Shown here one piece after another: positions 42,559 to 54,790 of a stretch of DNA of 64,000 nucleotides. The number at the start of each line of letters is the position of its first letter. Position 1 is the stretch's first letter. Made by a program: the position numbers and the translations under genes. The notes beneath the pieces were generated by a model. It was not told where the DNA came from, searched no databases, and worked only from the letters and a program-made list of their open reading frames with translations. The stretch is from Apium graveolens. Lineage: Eukaryota > Streptophyta > Magnoliopsida > Apiales > Apiaceae. The DNA lies in NCBI RefSeq assembly GCF_009905375.1, contig NC_133657.1, positions 63,116,503-63,180,502 on the forward strand. The letters run 5' to 3'.

Positions 42559-45500
42559 TGTGACGCCCTCAATCTCGGAGTTAGGAAATGAGGACCCACA
42601 CACCTCTAATCTATGAATTAAATAAGCATAAACCCCAATTAGCTACTAACAGGATCAAACAGGATAAAGTATGAGACAAGATTACAACTACCAACCATAG
42701 AATATAACTTACAACCCAAAATAAAACCAAATTTTACATAGTCGATCCCGACTTGAAATCGACAGATAACCCATTGTATATTTACAACTTTTCGTCTAAG
42801 CGCTTGCTCACTCAAAACCTGTACTACCTGCTATGGCAACCAGAAGCCCTCAACACGGTAGGGACCACTAGGTACGCTCTTACGAGCAGTGCGCCTAAGC
42901 CTGGCCATCTTCTTGCTTAACTGCCATGGTTAGATTAAAACAAAACATATGAGTATAAAACTCAGCAATTAACTATAAAACAGTTCTACGATACAAAATC
43001 CACAATATACATTACTGATCTCAGGGCATTCTACTTTATCATTTCTAGGTGTCAGATTTCTATCATTTAGGCAATGAAAGGGGTTATGAAGAAAACTTGG
43101 GCTTTCAAGGAACAAGGCTCAAGTTAGGGTGAAAGCCGACATTCATCACAAATCATTAACATGATCACAAATGATCTTTCAAATGGAAAGCGAGAATCTT
43201 TTCATTATAGGGAATCAATTATATGATCAACAAAATCAAAATAAGGGTTCACAAGCTGTAAGCTTCATAATATCACAATCAACTCTTTTCAAAACAATAT
43301 AAACCTTTTTCATTTTCAAAGAATCAATTACAGAATAGGAAATTTCAATTCCTTTTTAAATAGTTATGGAACCCTTGATTGGACTACTTCATCTTTCATT
43401 TCATAATAATACGGGTGATCAGCCCGTACCGACCTTCATCCGGTCTTTAAGGTACCAATGGCATAATTTCAGCCTTAAACTGGACTAGCCCCGCTAGCCT
43501 CTTAACATGACTGGACTAGTCCCACTAAGTCTTACGTCTCAATCCAATCCATCAGGATTTCGTTTGGAAAACCTTGTATTGGAAAAAGAAAGGTGTACTA
43601 AATCCATTTTATCATTACCAAGAATATGAAATCATTCAGACTCTTTCAAGTCGAAACTCATTCTTAAGTTCAATTTCAAGAATTCAAAGGAAGTGAATAA
43701 ACCAAATGTAAGCAAGGTTCAATGCTAAAGATCTTGATCAAATGATAACAAGGTACGCAACCTAGGGAATCAAAACCGTTTCAAGGATCAATAGGGTATA
43801 AGGTAAACAAAGGAGTAAAGGATCATTATACAAGGGGTTCATAAAGGTACTTGTAGGGTTTACAACAGTTCAAGGTATAACAAGTCATCAGAATAGGAAA
43901 AAGGGGTTACCAAAGGGTTGGATCAATAAGCTTATCAATAACAAGTTCACAAGATCAATGACAGGGTATCTCAAGAATCAATAACAGGGGTACATTACTT
44001 TAACATTTCAATACTCTACATGGCATGAACAATATCCTCTTTATAACCATTTATACAAGTAAATTGAGTTACTTGCCTGAATTCGCTTTCCTGTTTCACA
44101 AAGGTTGAACTACTGTCACCTAGTATACTTTTCCCTTTCCTAGCCTGAATGCACTCACGCTCTGAATCTACAATCAAAAACCAAAACCTTAATTAGATTC
44201 CCACTTGATGTTCCTAGAATGCTTAACATTTCCCTTAATCACAATACCCTAAGAGTATATTTATATACTCAATTATAATCACACAACACCTCTATACAAT
44301 AACTCGTATACTTTTACCGTATAGACTTCGAATCACGCATTACGATGCAAATACGACATATAGCATTTAATCCTTGTACTTCAAACTCTATACTCGAGTT
44401 ATCATATCAATTATATAACCTTATATCAATACGACTTAATTCTTTCTTTTTCATCATTTCATTCGAACCAAAACACACACATAAATCTCATAACTTCTAG
44501 AAACTACGCATGCATTCACTTAGCATCAAATCAATCACTTTTATATATGTATTTCGTTTGGCTATATCCACAAAACACAATTCAAGAATCAAACATTGAC
44601 ATGCATCACCAAAATCGCATATAAACTTGGGATCAAGTCACCACTTATTCTTTTAAATCATCTTTTAGCCTAACACTTACATGCAAAACTCTATCTTAAC
44701 ATGCATTTACTATTTTGTCCAGAAACCAAATTGAAATCACATCTATAATCCTTTTAAACACATAAATCAACTTTAATCCCTTAAGATAAAGCAAGAATAA
44801 CCGAAACTTCCGACAATCAAGACATGCATGCAACCATTTAAGTAATTGATCTACCAAACACTCTAATTATCCAATAATTTCAAGGATAAAGATCAACAAG
44901 TCATTTTCATCACTAAAAATCATTTTTATCTTCTAAAAATCAAGATTCCATTCGGATTTTAGGAAATTATCACATGCAAACATTTTTCTAAATCCTTGAA
45001 TCATTAATCATTCTAATCCCTCATCATTATCCTATAATAAACATCCACAACCATTTAAATCAACAAAATCATCTCATTAACTTTAAAAATAAAAAACCCA
45101 TTCGGGTTTTAAATAAATCACTACATGCAATCACCAAAAATAAGATTTATGAATGCTAGAGCTCAATTATAGCATCATCACTCACCACCGGTTCACCGGA
45201 GTTCAGCACTGGTCGCGGTGGCTTCACGGTGGTGCCCCCACTCGGGGGTTTCCAACCTCCAACCACCGATTATCACAATAAATATACATATGCAAGCATA
45301 TAATAACACTCCAAATCATTAAAGACCAAAACCCTTTTTGTTTTCATAAGAATCGAAACAAAACCACCAAATTCCAACTTTGGATTTTTCAAAAACCTTG
45401 GAGATAGCAACATGCATCTATATATCTAGATAGATGAAGCAAAATCTCACACAACCATGGTCTTATAATCGAAAATGGATGAAGAACAAGAGAGATTGAA

Positions 45501-46529
45501 GAGAGAGATAGTACCGAGAGTAGAGAGAGAGAAAACCTGAGAGAGAGAAAAAGAAATGAGAGAATGAGAGAAAAAGAGGGAGGTCGGTGTGAGGAAAGAA
45601 AAGAAAGGGGGTGGGGTTCATATACTACCAAGGCAGGGTAGTTTAGTAAATTGGCAATTATATCACCAAATCATTCTTTATTCCTTTCCAAAAACGAATT
45701 TAATTAATAAATATCTCTCGGAAAAGATGGAATTGGTACGATTAATAATTTTAGAACATAGATCTCAAAATTAGCTTTTTAGCCATATTTTCGGAATAAT
45801 TTTTGAGCGAACGGTTGATGAAATACGGATTTTACAAGATTATGCTGAAAATAGCATTTTTAACTCCATAAAATCATTTTAAAATGCACCGACCATGAAA
45901 TAAATCCGTCTATTATTTTTAGAAATTTTCTAGGACTATTTCGAAGGTAACAAAACAAATTTTATGCCTCGACCTTATTCGAGTAATTTTATAAAAATGC
46001 ATAAAGGTCCAATAATCCTTATTTTAAATCAAATAATTTCCTTAAATCCATTTAAAATTTAACAGATCACGTAGTCATGTATACAAACAAGCAAGCACAT
46101 ATATTCACACATCACAACTCATATATGATCATACAATTTCCCTTTTTATCATTATTCCTCTTTTCGCGTACCGGGTCACGTTCTGCCCGACGGCCCGACG
46201 CTCAGCGTTTCAATTATGCTTCACAATCAATTATCTTTACCAACCGACACGTCACTAGAACGCAATACTTACTTAAACATTCCATTTCACATTAACACAC
46301 ATATTTCACATTTAAACATTTTAATCCCTTTTTAAGACGGGTTCCGTTCTACCTAACGGCCCGACAACACAGCATAACCCCTAAGCTGACTTTTTAAATT
46401 GGAACGCATCTATCTACGCTCCCAGATACTAATATGCCATAAAGACAATTAACCATCACTTAATCACATAATTTATAATTATACCACAAAATCATACTTT
46501 ATTCACTTAATTATGTCGCGAAATTTCCT
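42559..46529 (-). repeat. 5' LTR of the gypsy element, outer end lost
   Basis: About 3,970 bp, colinear with the 3' LTR. At the outer end the sequence AAATTTCC is followed by TGTGGCAG instead of AGTCGTTACA, so about ten terminal bases and part of the target duplication are missing. The TATA word of the other LTR reads TATATGAA here (about 45618). Confidence 0.9.
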
Positions 46530-47091
46530 GTGGCAGCCTGATTGCCTGATTGCAGGTGTTAGGAGAAAATGAAGTATTTCCATTTTCATGCAAAACAAGC
46601 TTGTTCAAAGATGTTGTATCTAACTTGGATTGCATTGAATAAAGAAATGAAGAAATATGTGATTGGACCTAGCTGATAGGAATATAATTCTGGTGTTATT
46701 ACACATGTAACTTGGTGAATATATAAAATAAGTGTAGCAAGTATCTTAGAACTTAACTAGAACAACAAGTAGAACAAGTAAGCTATATCTCAAGTACTCT
46801 CAAGTTCTAAGTTGTAAGATATATTTGTAAGCAGCTGTGTGCATTTTGCATCACAGAGATTTCTTCAATATATACATATCCGGTGGAAAGACAAATCAAC
46901 CAGAAAGTTTTTTAACTTGTGTTTATTTACTTTTTGTAAGTTGAATAATTTTAAAGTCTTATTTGCATTCTTGCATATTCACAAACAAAATTTTATATTT
47001 AAGTAAGAGTTTTTCAGAAAATTAAAAAATAACCAAAATTTCATTCAACCCCCCATTCTGTAGTTTTGTTGTTATATTGTTAGTGAATAAT
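46530..47091 (+). repeat. second SIRE-like copia element: 5' LTR, right part (R-U5)
   Basis: Continuation of the LTR from 32206. A TATA-like AATATATAAAATAAG lies near 46713. The end CAACCCCCCATTCTG...ATATTGTTAGTGAATA parallels the LTR end of the first SIRE-like element (CAACCCCCCTTCTG...ATATTGTTAAGGGACTAACA, read on minus). Confidence 0.82.
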
Positions 47092-47094
47092 TAT

Positions 47095-47106
47095 TGGTAT
47101 CAGAGC
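47095..47106 (+). promoter_or_regulatory. primer binding site of the second SIRE-like copia, tRNA-Met type
   Basis: TGGTATCAGAGC a few bases after the LTR end. Confidence 0.9.
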
Positions 47107-47153
47107 AAGATATTAACATACAAAGAGTTTAAAGATCAAATCAATCAAATAAC

Positions 47154-47490
47154 ATGAGCCGGAAGGATGTTGGTATGAAGATCCCACTTCTGGACAAAGA
47201 CAACTATCATCACTGGAAAGTGAAGATGCACCTTCATCTACTCTCTCAAGATGAAATCTATGTCAACTGCATAGAGAATTGATCTCACGTTCCTCGAAGG
47301 GCTGCAACAGAAGCTCGTGAAGCTACTAAAAGTGAGAAAACTATTCCAAAGCCTATATCAGAATGGACTGATGAAGATATTGAAGCAGTTCATAAAGACA
47401 AAAAGGCCATGAACATTTTGTTAAATGGTCTTGTTCAAGACATGTTTGATAATGTCATAAACTGCAAAACTGCTAAAGATATTTATTTAG
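47154..47490 (+). pseudogene. gag N-terminus of the second SIRE-like copia, truncated
   Basis: MSRKDVGMKIPLLDKDNYHHW closely resembles the gag start of the first element. TGA at 47280-47282 (a Gly codon in the relative) breaks it, and after NCKTAKDIY the frame is interrupted by an Athila-like LTR. The 3' remainder is not in the window. Confidence 0.9.
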
Positions 47491-48886
47491 TGGCATTTAT
47501 GACACTTTATTATGCTCTAATAAGTTTTGAATTGATGCATTTGTACTCAAGTTGTTAAGTGTTTTAATGTGTTTTCGAGTGTTTTTGCATTCCAGGCATT
47601 ATTTAGGTAATCAAGTGAATTAGAATTATTTTGGTGCTAATTTGGTGTCAAGGTGGTGTTGGAATAAAAGCTCTTTGAAGCCGGCTCGAAGCTGCAAGAA
47701 AAATGAAGAAAATAAATTCTGGAAGAAGCCCAGCGCGCCCGCGCTGATCAAGCATGCGACCGCGCCGTGTCGGGATGACAGATTCCTGTTTCTACTTAGT
47801 TTCTGAGAGAAAGAATTCTACACTGCATGGGGCTGCTATATAAACATCTTTTGGTCATTTTTAATAAGATATCAAGATATATCAAGCCAGAGACGTAAAA
47901 AGGAGAGCCGTGAAAAGACCGTATTAGCACGATTGAACGAAGACGAAGAAGATCTTATTTTTACTTGTGAACCTTTGTTTTAAGTTGTTTTTGGATGCTA
48001 GTTTTCTTACTTGTGAACCTTAATCTTGTTTTTGTACTTGGTTTTATTTATTCGTTATAAAGACTACGTCTGTTATATCATGTTTTCATCAGTATCCACG
48101 TTGATGATGAGTTCGATTATGAACTAATCATTATCGTGGGGTTCTAGCAGATTTATTTATGGATTTCTTTAGTTAAATTATTTCGATGCCTTAGTATGTG
48201 GAGATTGTATGATATTCTAGTATTGGTTGTGCGTATTCGTCTTATGAGCGTCGTGAACTTATAAGATAGTGTGTTAATTCTTAATGAAGGGAAAGTGAAT
48301 TTAAGGATTTAGAACTTGCCATGCTAGCATAGGTTCATGTATTTGTTATACATGATTCGTAGGTAATTTTAACCATCTTACTTTCCCTGTGTAATCAAGA
48401 TAGATAACTTGTGCTTAAACCATTATGTTGTCAAATTCTATAGACATATAGGGTCTCAATATAATTGGTGTCTATTCAGCTTCTATATCTTTTGTGGATG
48501 TCTGGTAGTATGGTACTCGTGCAATGAAAGTTGGCGTTTATCAGTTTCGTGTTGTCTGATTAGTGTCATCACCATTGCATGCTAAGGTTAAGAATAATAA
48601 GGCTATTGAATGAAGTATTTAATGAAGTTAGAATCCCATGTCTGTTATATATATTAATTCAGTCAATATTAATCTCGTATTATAATTATTAGTTTAATTC
48701 TTTTTTATAAACAACCTCAATTTGTTATCATCTTAGAATTGAATAATAACCATACATTGTTGCTTAAGTGCATGAATTATTTATTTAACCAATACAGTCT
48801 CTGTGGGAACGAACTAGAAAAGATTCTATACTACTTGTGAACTCGTATACTTGCGTGTATTATTAGCGCGTGTTTAGCGACTAACA
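47491..48886 (+). repeat. Athila-like gypsy 5' LTR
   Basis: Starts TGGCATTTATGACACTTTAT directly within copia gag and ends CTAACA just before a tRNA-Asp type primer site. Contains CCAGCGCGCCCGCGCTG, a GC-rich word often seen in Athila LTRs. Length about 1.4 kb; the left border is set by where the gag homology stops. Confidence 0.75.
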
Positions 48887-48892
48887 AGTTTT

Positions 48893-48910
48893 TGGCACCG
48901 CTGCCGGGGA
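48893..48910 (+). promoter_or_regulatory. primer binding site, tRNA-Asp type
   Basis: TGGCACCGCTGCCGGGGA, two mismatches from the TGGCGCCGTTGCCGGGGA typical of Athila elements. Confidence 0.85.
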
Positions 48911-49027
48911 CTGCAGTGTTAATTTATAGTTTATGTGGTTTCCATCAATGGTCGTTAAAGTTCATTGACTCGGACATTGTTACTTATCTGTTTCCTTGTC
49001 TTAGTTCAGGTACTCTAGCAAAGGTGT

Positions 49028-49605
49028 ATGCATACGCGTCCGCATACTCATAAGAGAACACTGGATAAAGCCGAGGAAGAAGTTGTGGTAGTTCGAAGGG
49101 AAGTTATTGAGGAAGAAAAGAAGGTAGAAGAAGAAGAGAAAGTTGAAGGATCAGTTGTAGTAGATGGGTGATCAAGCGGAAAATTCTAAGGCTTTGATGA
49201 ACTATTCTCAGCCTAAGATTAATGACATTTAGTCAAGCATCATCAGACCAGCCATCAGGGCTAACACTTTTGAGATCAAATCAAGCACGATTCAGATGAC
49301 TCCACTGAAGACCCCAACATGCACATCAGGGATTTCATCGAGATCTGTGACACTTTCAAGTTCAATGATGTGACTGAAAATGCTATCAAGCTACGCCTCT
49401 TCCCATTCTCTCTGAGGGACAAGGCTAAGTGCTAGTTACACTCTCTGCCAGTAGGATCTATCACCACTTTGGAGGATGTTGCTCAAAAGTTTCTCACTAA
49501 ATTCTTCCCCATGGTGAAGACTGCTGCAATTAGGAATGCTCTTACCCAGTTTGCTCAGCAAACATGAGAATCTCTGTGTGAGGCTTGGGATCGATATAAG
49601 GAGAT
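49028..49605 (+). pseudogene. Athila-like gag, truncated and broken
   Basis: A short acidic leader ORF (MHTRPHTHKRTLDKAEEE, 49028-49170) overlaps the gag start (MGDQAENSKALMNYSQP at 49164). After a stop at about 49230 and a frameshift/deletion near 49300, the signature blocks appear: EDPNMHIRDFIEICDTFKFN, LRLFPFSLRDKAKC then a stop, FLTKFFPMVKTAAIRN, ESLCEAWDRYKE. The frame ends at 49605 where another gypsy LTR begins. Confidence 0.85.
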
Positions 49606-51862
49606 TGTAACACCCCCAAATTTGGGTCGGGAATCCGGGTTGTCACGAGTTCCATTTCCCTTAATAACACTTAATCTTAATAAACAACCAACTACTGCAT
49701 AATGTGACCCCACAATATACACACACACCACAAGTTATAGTCTCAGAGATGAATATCAAAAATAACACAAGTCATTTTATTCCACAATTCTGAATCATTG
49801 CTCCTTAAAAGGGTTTCATAATAGATTTACATAATCCTTGCCATTATTACAATTCGTAAATATACATAAGTCTGGTACACCAAAAATTGAATGCCTAGCC
49901 TATTGGTAGTTCCTACCTCAGCTATAGCGGCATCAACGCCTACAGGAAACTGCAGAACGTTTCCTATCCGCTCGCGAATTGGGAGCTTGGTCATGTTCAT
50001 CTTATCTAGCTGTTGTTGTGTGATGAAAGAATAAAGCAAGGGTGAGCAACAAGCCCACCAAAATAACATGTATAATAATTTATAATATATGAGCATTCTC
50101 ATAGTACTCATGGAAGTCTTGGTCAAGAAGAAATGAACCAAGTTGATATCTTAACGCGACCAAGTCACAAAATATTCAGTATATATGTATATATACTTTT
50201 CAAAATCTTGAAAATCCTCCTCCATGCATAATATACATAGAGTTCCAGTTTATAACTGTATAAAAATATCGTTGTAAGGTGATCTCATATATCTAACCTT
50301 GTCTCAACATTTTTATGAAAATCTTTGTCATGCATAAGATAATCATTAACTAGATATAAGTTGAAAAGATGAAGTTACAAGATACTCCAATATACTTATA
50401 TCTTTTCCAAATACTACTTGAACTACCACCGTTCAAGTTATAATCAGTTTCAAAAGTTCATCACATAGACGAGACTACAAGATAAGACTTGAATAGATTT
50501 AATCTTTGAAATATCATTTAAAAGAAATGAAGTTACGAGATACTTCTTAAGTCTCGATATATATATACACCTACATATATATCTCATACTTTCCTTGAAA
50601 AACTCTGTTATGAAAAGGATAAACAGAGTTATAATATCCAATGAATTTAAAAAGAAGAGAATTTTGGCATAAACCCGATATCTTGCTGATCAGGTGAAGA
50701 TACCAATAAATAACCTTTTCTAATAGTAGATGGATGAATCCCCCACCGGTCATCACCCTGGCCATATTAGGACCTTGTGCTGGACCGCCATCCGGCCTTT
50801 TACGCGTTGATGGACTGCCACCCAGCCACTTACACTTTGATAGACCGTACTCCGGCCTGTCGCTTATGCCGACTCAATTAGATGGACTTACTTCCCGAAT
50901 GTTGGGCAAGTAATCAAACTCTTTTATCAAGTTATCAACTTCGTTGCTCCAAAAATACACCACTGAGCCGGATCCCTTAGGTTTTTTAGCGAGTATTTAA
51001 ATCCCTTTCGAAAGGAAGATCTTAAATTTGAAAACGAGTTTTGGGATCCGCTCTAACTTTTGAAATCATTTTGAAGACTCGAAAACATTTTAAAGAATAT
51101 TTAGAGTAATGATGATTTAATAAAATAAATCAGTCCCGATATATTAGAAAATATCTGAATATTATTATTTAAATAATATTCCCATAAAGGATAATCTTTA
51201 TAAAAAATTGAAGTAGAAGTTTCAAAACTCATACTTGAAATGAATAATAAATAACAAAAGATATACTTATACGAAAGTACGATCCTTATTTGAATAATCA
51301 AAAATAAGTTTGATTATTATTCAAAACCATCGAATATACCTTGTTCGATTAATAGTTATAGACAACTATATATATATACATATATTATACTCGGGAACAT
51401 CGACTCCCGGTTTAGAAAAATGTTCACCTTTGGGTCCCCTATTCTAAGGGTATACGCAACTACTGCTTATCTCTAGCATAGGTATTATGCAGTTTATAAG
51501 CATTTGAATTGATAATAGAATATCAAGATTTCACAACATGCATATATATATATACCATATCAACATGCTCCAATATATCGCAAGATTTGCTAATAACAGT
51601 CATGCACTTATCTCAAGATAATGCATCAATATATTTACATCACAACAACAGTATAACATGTAGAAAACTTTCATGAGCGACTGGGGGTGGTAAAAGGCCC
51701 GGGGCGAGTCTGGTAACCTATAAACAACACATAAGTTGGAATTAAACACGGTCGCTTAAAAAACTAGACTTTAACCAATTGGACCCTAACGTTCGCTTTT
51801 ACGCTTAACGATTCACATAAGTCGCTCGAGTACCCTCGGCTCCACCATTTTTATAAAATTAA
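49606..51862 (-). repeat. gypsy long-LTR fragment in minus orientation
   Basis: The left edge TGTAACACCCCCAAATTTGG is a canonical gypsy LTR terminus (LTR 3' end on the minus strand). The right edge at about 51862 abuts an integrase fragment, so the LTR is truncated. The 50940-51862 part is a close inverted copy of 56230-57345. ORFs inside are chance. Confidence 0.75.
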
Positions 51863-52446
51863 CCGTTTGAAGTGGGAGAAAAGAAAGTGTTAGGTCCTGA
51901 GCTAGTTCAGTAGACCAAAGATGCAGTGGCACTAATTCGGAAAAGATTAGAAGTAGTCCAGGATAGAAAAAGAAAGAATGTTGATTTATGTCGAAAGGAT
52001 ATGAACTTTGAAGTAGGATCATTTGAAGTAGGATCGTTGGTATTACTGAAAGTGTCACCTTGGAAGGACTGGTTCGATTTGGTTAGAAAGGTAAATTTAG
52101 CCCAAGGAATATAGGACCATTTGAAGTTTTGAAGAAGATAGGAAAAGTCGCTTATGAGATAGCGTTGCCACCGCAGTTTCAGCCTATTCATAATGTGTTC
52201 CACTTATCCATGTTGAAGCCATATGTTCCTGATTCGAATCAAGTTATAGAGTATGAACCAATCGAGCTTCAGCCAGATTTGTCCTATGTGGAACAGCCAA
52301 TCAATATTTTAGATCGTAAAGAGCGAGTCCTTAGAAATAAGTCAATCCCCATAGTAAAAGTACTTTGGAGAAATCCTCGAGTAGAAGAGTCTACTTGGGA
52401 ATTAGAGTCAGATATGCTTGATAAATATCCTCATTTGTTTAGTTAG
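51863..52446 (+). pseudogene. gypsy integrase C-terminus with chromodomain-like tail
   Basis: Opens mid-gene with FEVGEKKVLGPELVQ, then IRKRLEVVQDRKRKNVDLCR, LVLLKVSPWKD, a frame break and stop near 52112, then FHLSMLKPYVPDSNQVIEYE and VLWRNPRVEESTWELESDM, ending at a stop 52444-52446. Equivalent to the end of the gypsy pol at 36228-36527. The rest of the element is missing. Confidence 0.9.
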
Positions 52447-52467
52447 ATCAGATTCTGACACATAATA

Positions 52468-53918
52468 TTTTTAAAGGGGGAAGGAAATAACGACTCATAT
52501 ACTTTATATTATTTAAAGTGTAATTGTTGAATAATTAAATAAATAAAATATGTGTATTGGGTCTGTCAGCTGTGTGTTGTCTTGTTAATATTTATGTGTG
52601 ATTAGTGGTGTACATGGATTATTTGTATAATTAATTATTGAGCTGTATTGTTATGTTTTCACTTTTAGAAGTGGTTTTATTGTAGATTTATTTCCATAAA
52701 TATTTAGATTTTCTCTAAATTTTTTTATGGTTTTACAACCTCAATAAGCATTTTTGGGATTTTATAAAATTTAGAAATCAATATTTGATCGATCATTTAT
52801 CCCTAAATGATAATCTGATTGTATTTAATGTTAAATTCGATATTAAATTCAGAAATGTTTCAAAAATTATGAAATTCATATTTTATTAAGTTTGGAATAT
52901 TTTGAGAATTTTAAAATTATTTTGGAAATTTTTGGGATTAAATTCACCCGCACGTTTGTTCGTTAAATCGTTAATTGCGGGTATGTTGCGCGATTCAAAA
53001 ATGTTTTAAAATTTTAAAACTTTATGTTTTATTAGTTTCGGGATATTTATAAAATTTTAAGATTATTTTGGTATTGATTTAATTAATATTTATTCGCAGT
53101 TGTACCCCCTAAAATAGATTAAATCGATTCGTGTCGGCTTGCAGTCAGTCGGAAAATGACACGTATCCATTAAAATTGGACACGTGCCGTGTGTTAGATT
53201 AACATGGAATGACTCACATCTTTGTTTGGGGGATAAACATCAGTCTCATCTCTCTCTCTCTCTCTCTCTTGCATCTTTCTCATTCTCTCCCTTTATTTCT
53301 TTTCTTTCTCATGTGTTTCCCTTGTTTCTTCTTCTCGTTGCTCCGCCGTGTTCCTGCCTTGTTACTTCGACGCCTGATTATTTTCCGATTTGGCTTGGTT
53401 TCATTGTTGTTTGATTGATATACATATATATACTTGTGTATATGTGTGTGCGAAGTGTTGTGTGTGTGCGTGTGTCATTGTGTGTGTGTGTTGACCTGTG
53501 TTTTTGGCCGCCGTGATTCCCTATATTCCGATTATGTTCGCTGCCCTCTTTCTTTCTCCGTTTTTGCGCGTATGACGCATGGCTGTTGGTTTGTTTTAAT
53601 ATTATTTTATTAATTTTTCTGCGGGAAAAATTTATTCGAGTAATATTCGTGAAATAAAATGTATTTTTCTCGTGGGAAATAATTGTATTAAATCAATGGA
53701 ATTTGCGTTGGAAACCCGAGATTTATCGGGTATCCGCAAATTTTATCGCCGTTGACGATGAACTTCGGTGAGTTGACAGTGGACGGTGATGATTATAATC
53801 TGAGTCCTAAATCTATAAAAAAAAATTAGTTCTTCAAATTAGTTTTCAAAACGTAAATAATTATTTAGTTTAAAAGTTTTATCGAGATTTGTTATTGAAA
53901 TTGTGATTGTTGTGTTAT
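52468..53918 (+). repeat. polypurine tract and start of the gypsy 3' LTR
   Basis: TTTAAAGGGGGAAGGAA (52470-52486) follows the integrase end, then AATAACGACTC, a decayed form of the chromovirus LTR start TGTAACGAC. It contains a CT-microsatellite leader at about 53250-53272 and a block GATGAACTTCGGTGAG (53757) like one in the 4-kb gypsy LTR. It is interrupted at 53919 by a copia LTR. Confidence 0.65.
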
Positions 53919-54790
53919 TGTTAGGTCCAAATATACATACAGAGGGGGGTGAATGTATGTTTTTTGTTTTTCGTTAATTAATTGCAGCGGAGAATAAACC
54001 TAGAAAACAAAATAAACAAACACTAAGAGATTCACAGAATAATTCTTTTTATTAAGAAATTAAATCGTAAAGGTTTGCTTACAACTCCGAATATTAATAA
54101 TTCGAAGCAACAAATATAAAGAGAACCAAAACAATAGCAATCAATTTGGGGGTCTATCTATCACTCTAAAAATTCAAAGCTTCTATCAAAAGATATTAAA
54201 TACAATCAAGAGAGGTTTAAATAATGAGTGTTACAAGTTTGTAAGGATTTAATGGTGTGAAATAAATTGGGCAGCACTCCTCTCCTTAATTTCAATAAAT
54301 AAAATCAACCCACTCTACAAGAAAAATTCTGCAGAGCTTTAATGGTGTTTTGCTGAGAAGTGTTATTTCCAATCTGCTGTAAATTTGGTTTTGTAGTGAT
54401 AGAATTATAGGAGAGATAGAAAAAACTACGTGGCTGATACAGGTTCATTTTATTTTGACAGTATGAGAATATTCTTTGAAGTTCTCTCTGGCGACTAGGT
54501 AATACTGATATGCAACTCCTCTATGGTGATTGAAAGATCTGTGGCGACTAGAGTAAAATAGAGTACTGACCTTTTTTTATTTCTACACACTTGCAGCTTC
54601 CAGGACGGACTTGTACGCGGAGAAAATAAGTCGCCACATGTAATAACAGCAAAATTTTGGACTTTTTGTAACCCTTATGAATAGTAATTTTGCTGATTAT
54701 GCTGAATAAGAAAACTTTTCATGCCACACTTTGTAGAGGTTCTTTTATTGCTATTCTGAGATCTTATTAGTACCCTATATGGTATATAAG
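53919..54790 (-). repeat. SIRE-like copia LTR, third family (probably solo or truncated)
   Basis: Starts TGTTAGGTCCAAATATACAT and contains AGAGGGGGGTGAATGTATG, parallel to the LTR edge of the other SIRE-like elements (AGAAGGGGGGTTGAATG). No internal coding sequence is attached. The right border is uncertain; no second copy of the flank GTTAT was found. Confidence 0.5.

Larger units (their letters stand above)
32207..46529 (-). mobile_element. Ty3/gypsy chromovirus-like element (Tekay/Del type) with 4-kb LTRs
   Basis: LTRs at 32207-36187 (3') and 42559-about 46529 (5'). A tRNA-Met primer site and a polypurine tract border them on the inside. Order on the minus strand is leader ORF, gag, protease, RT, RNase H, integrase with a chromodomain-like tail (gypsy order). 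Pol is broken by several shifts and stops, so it is dead. The first 370 bp of the LTRs differ at about 18 positions by hand count (about 5%). It inserted into the 5' LTR of the second SIRE-like copia element. Confidence 0.93.
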
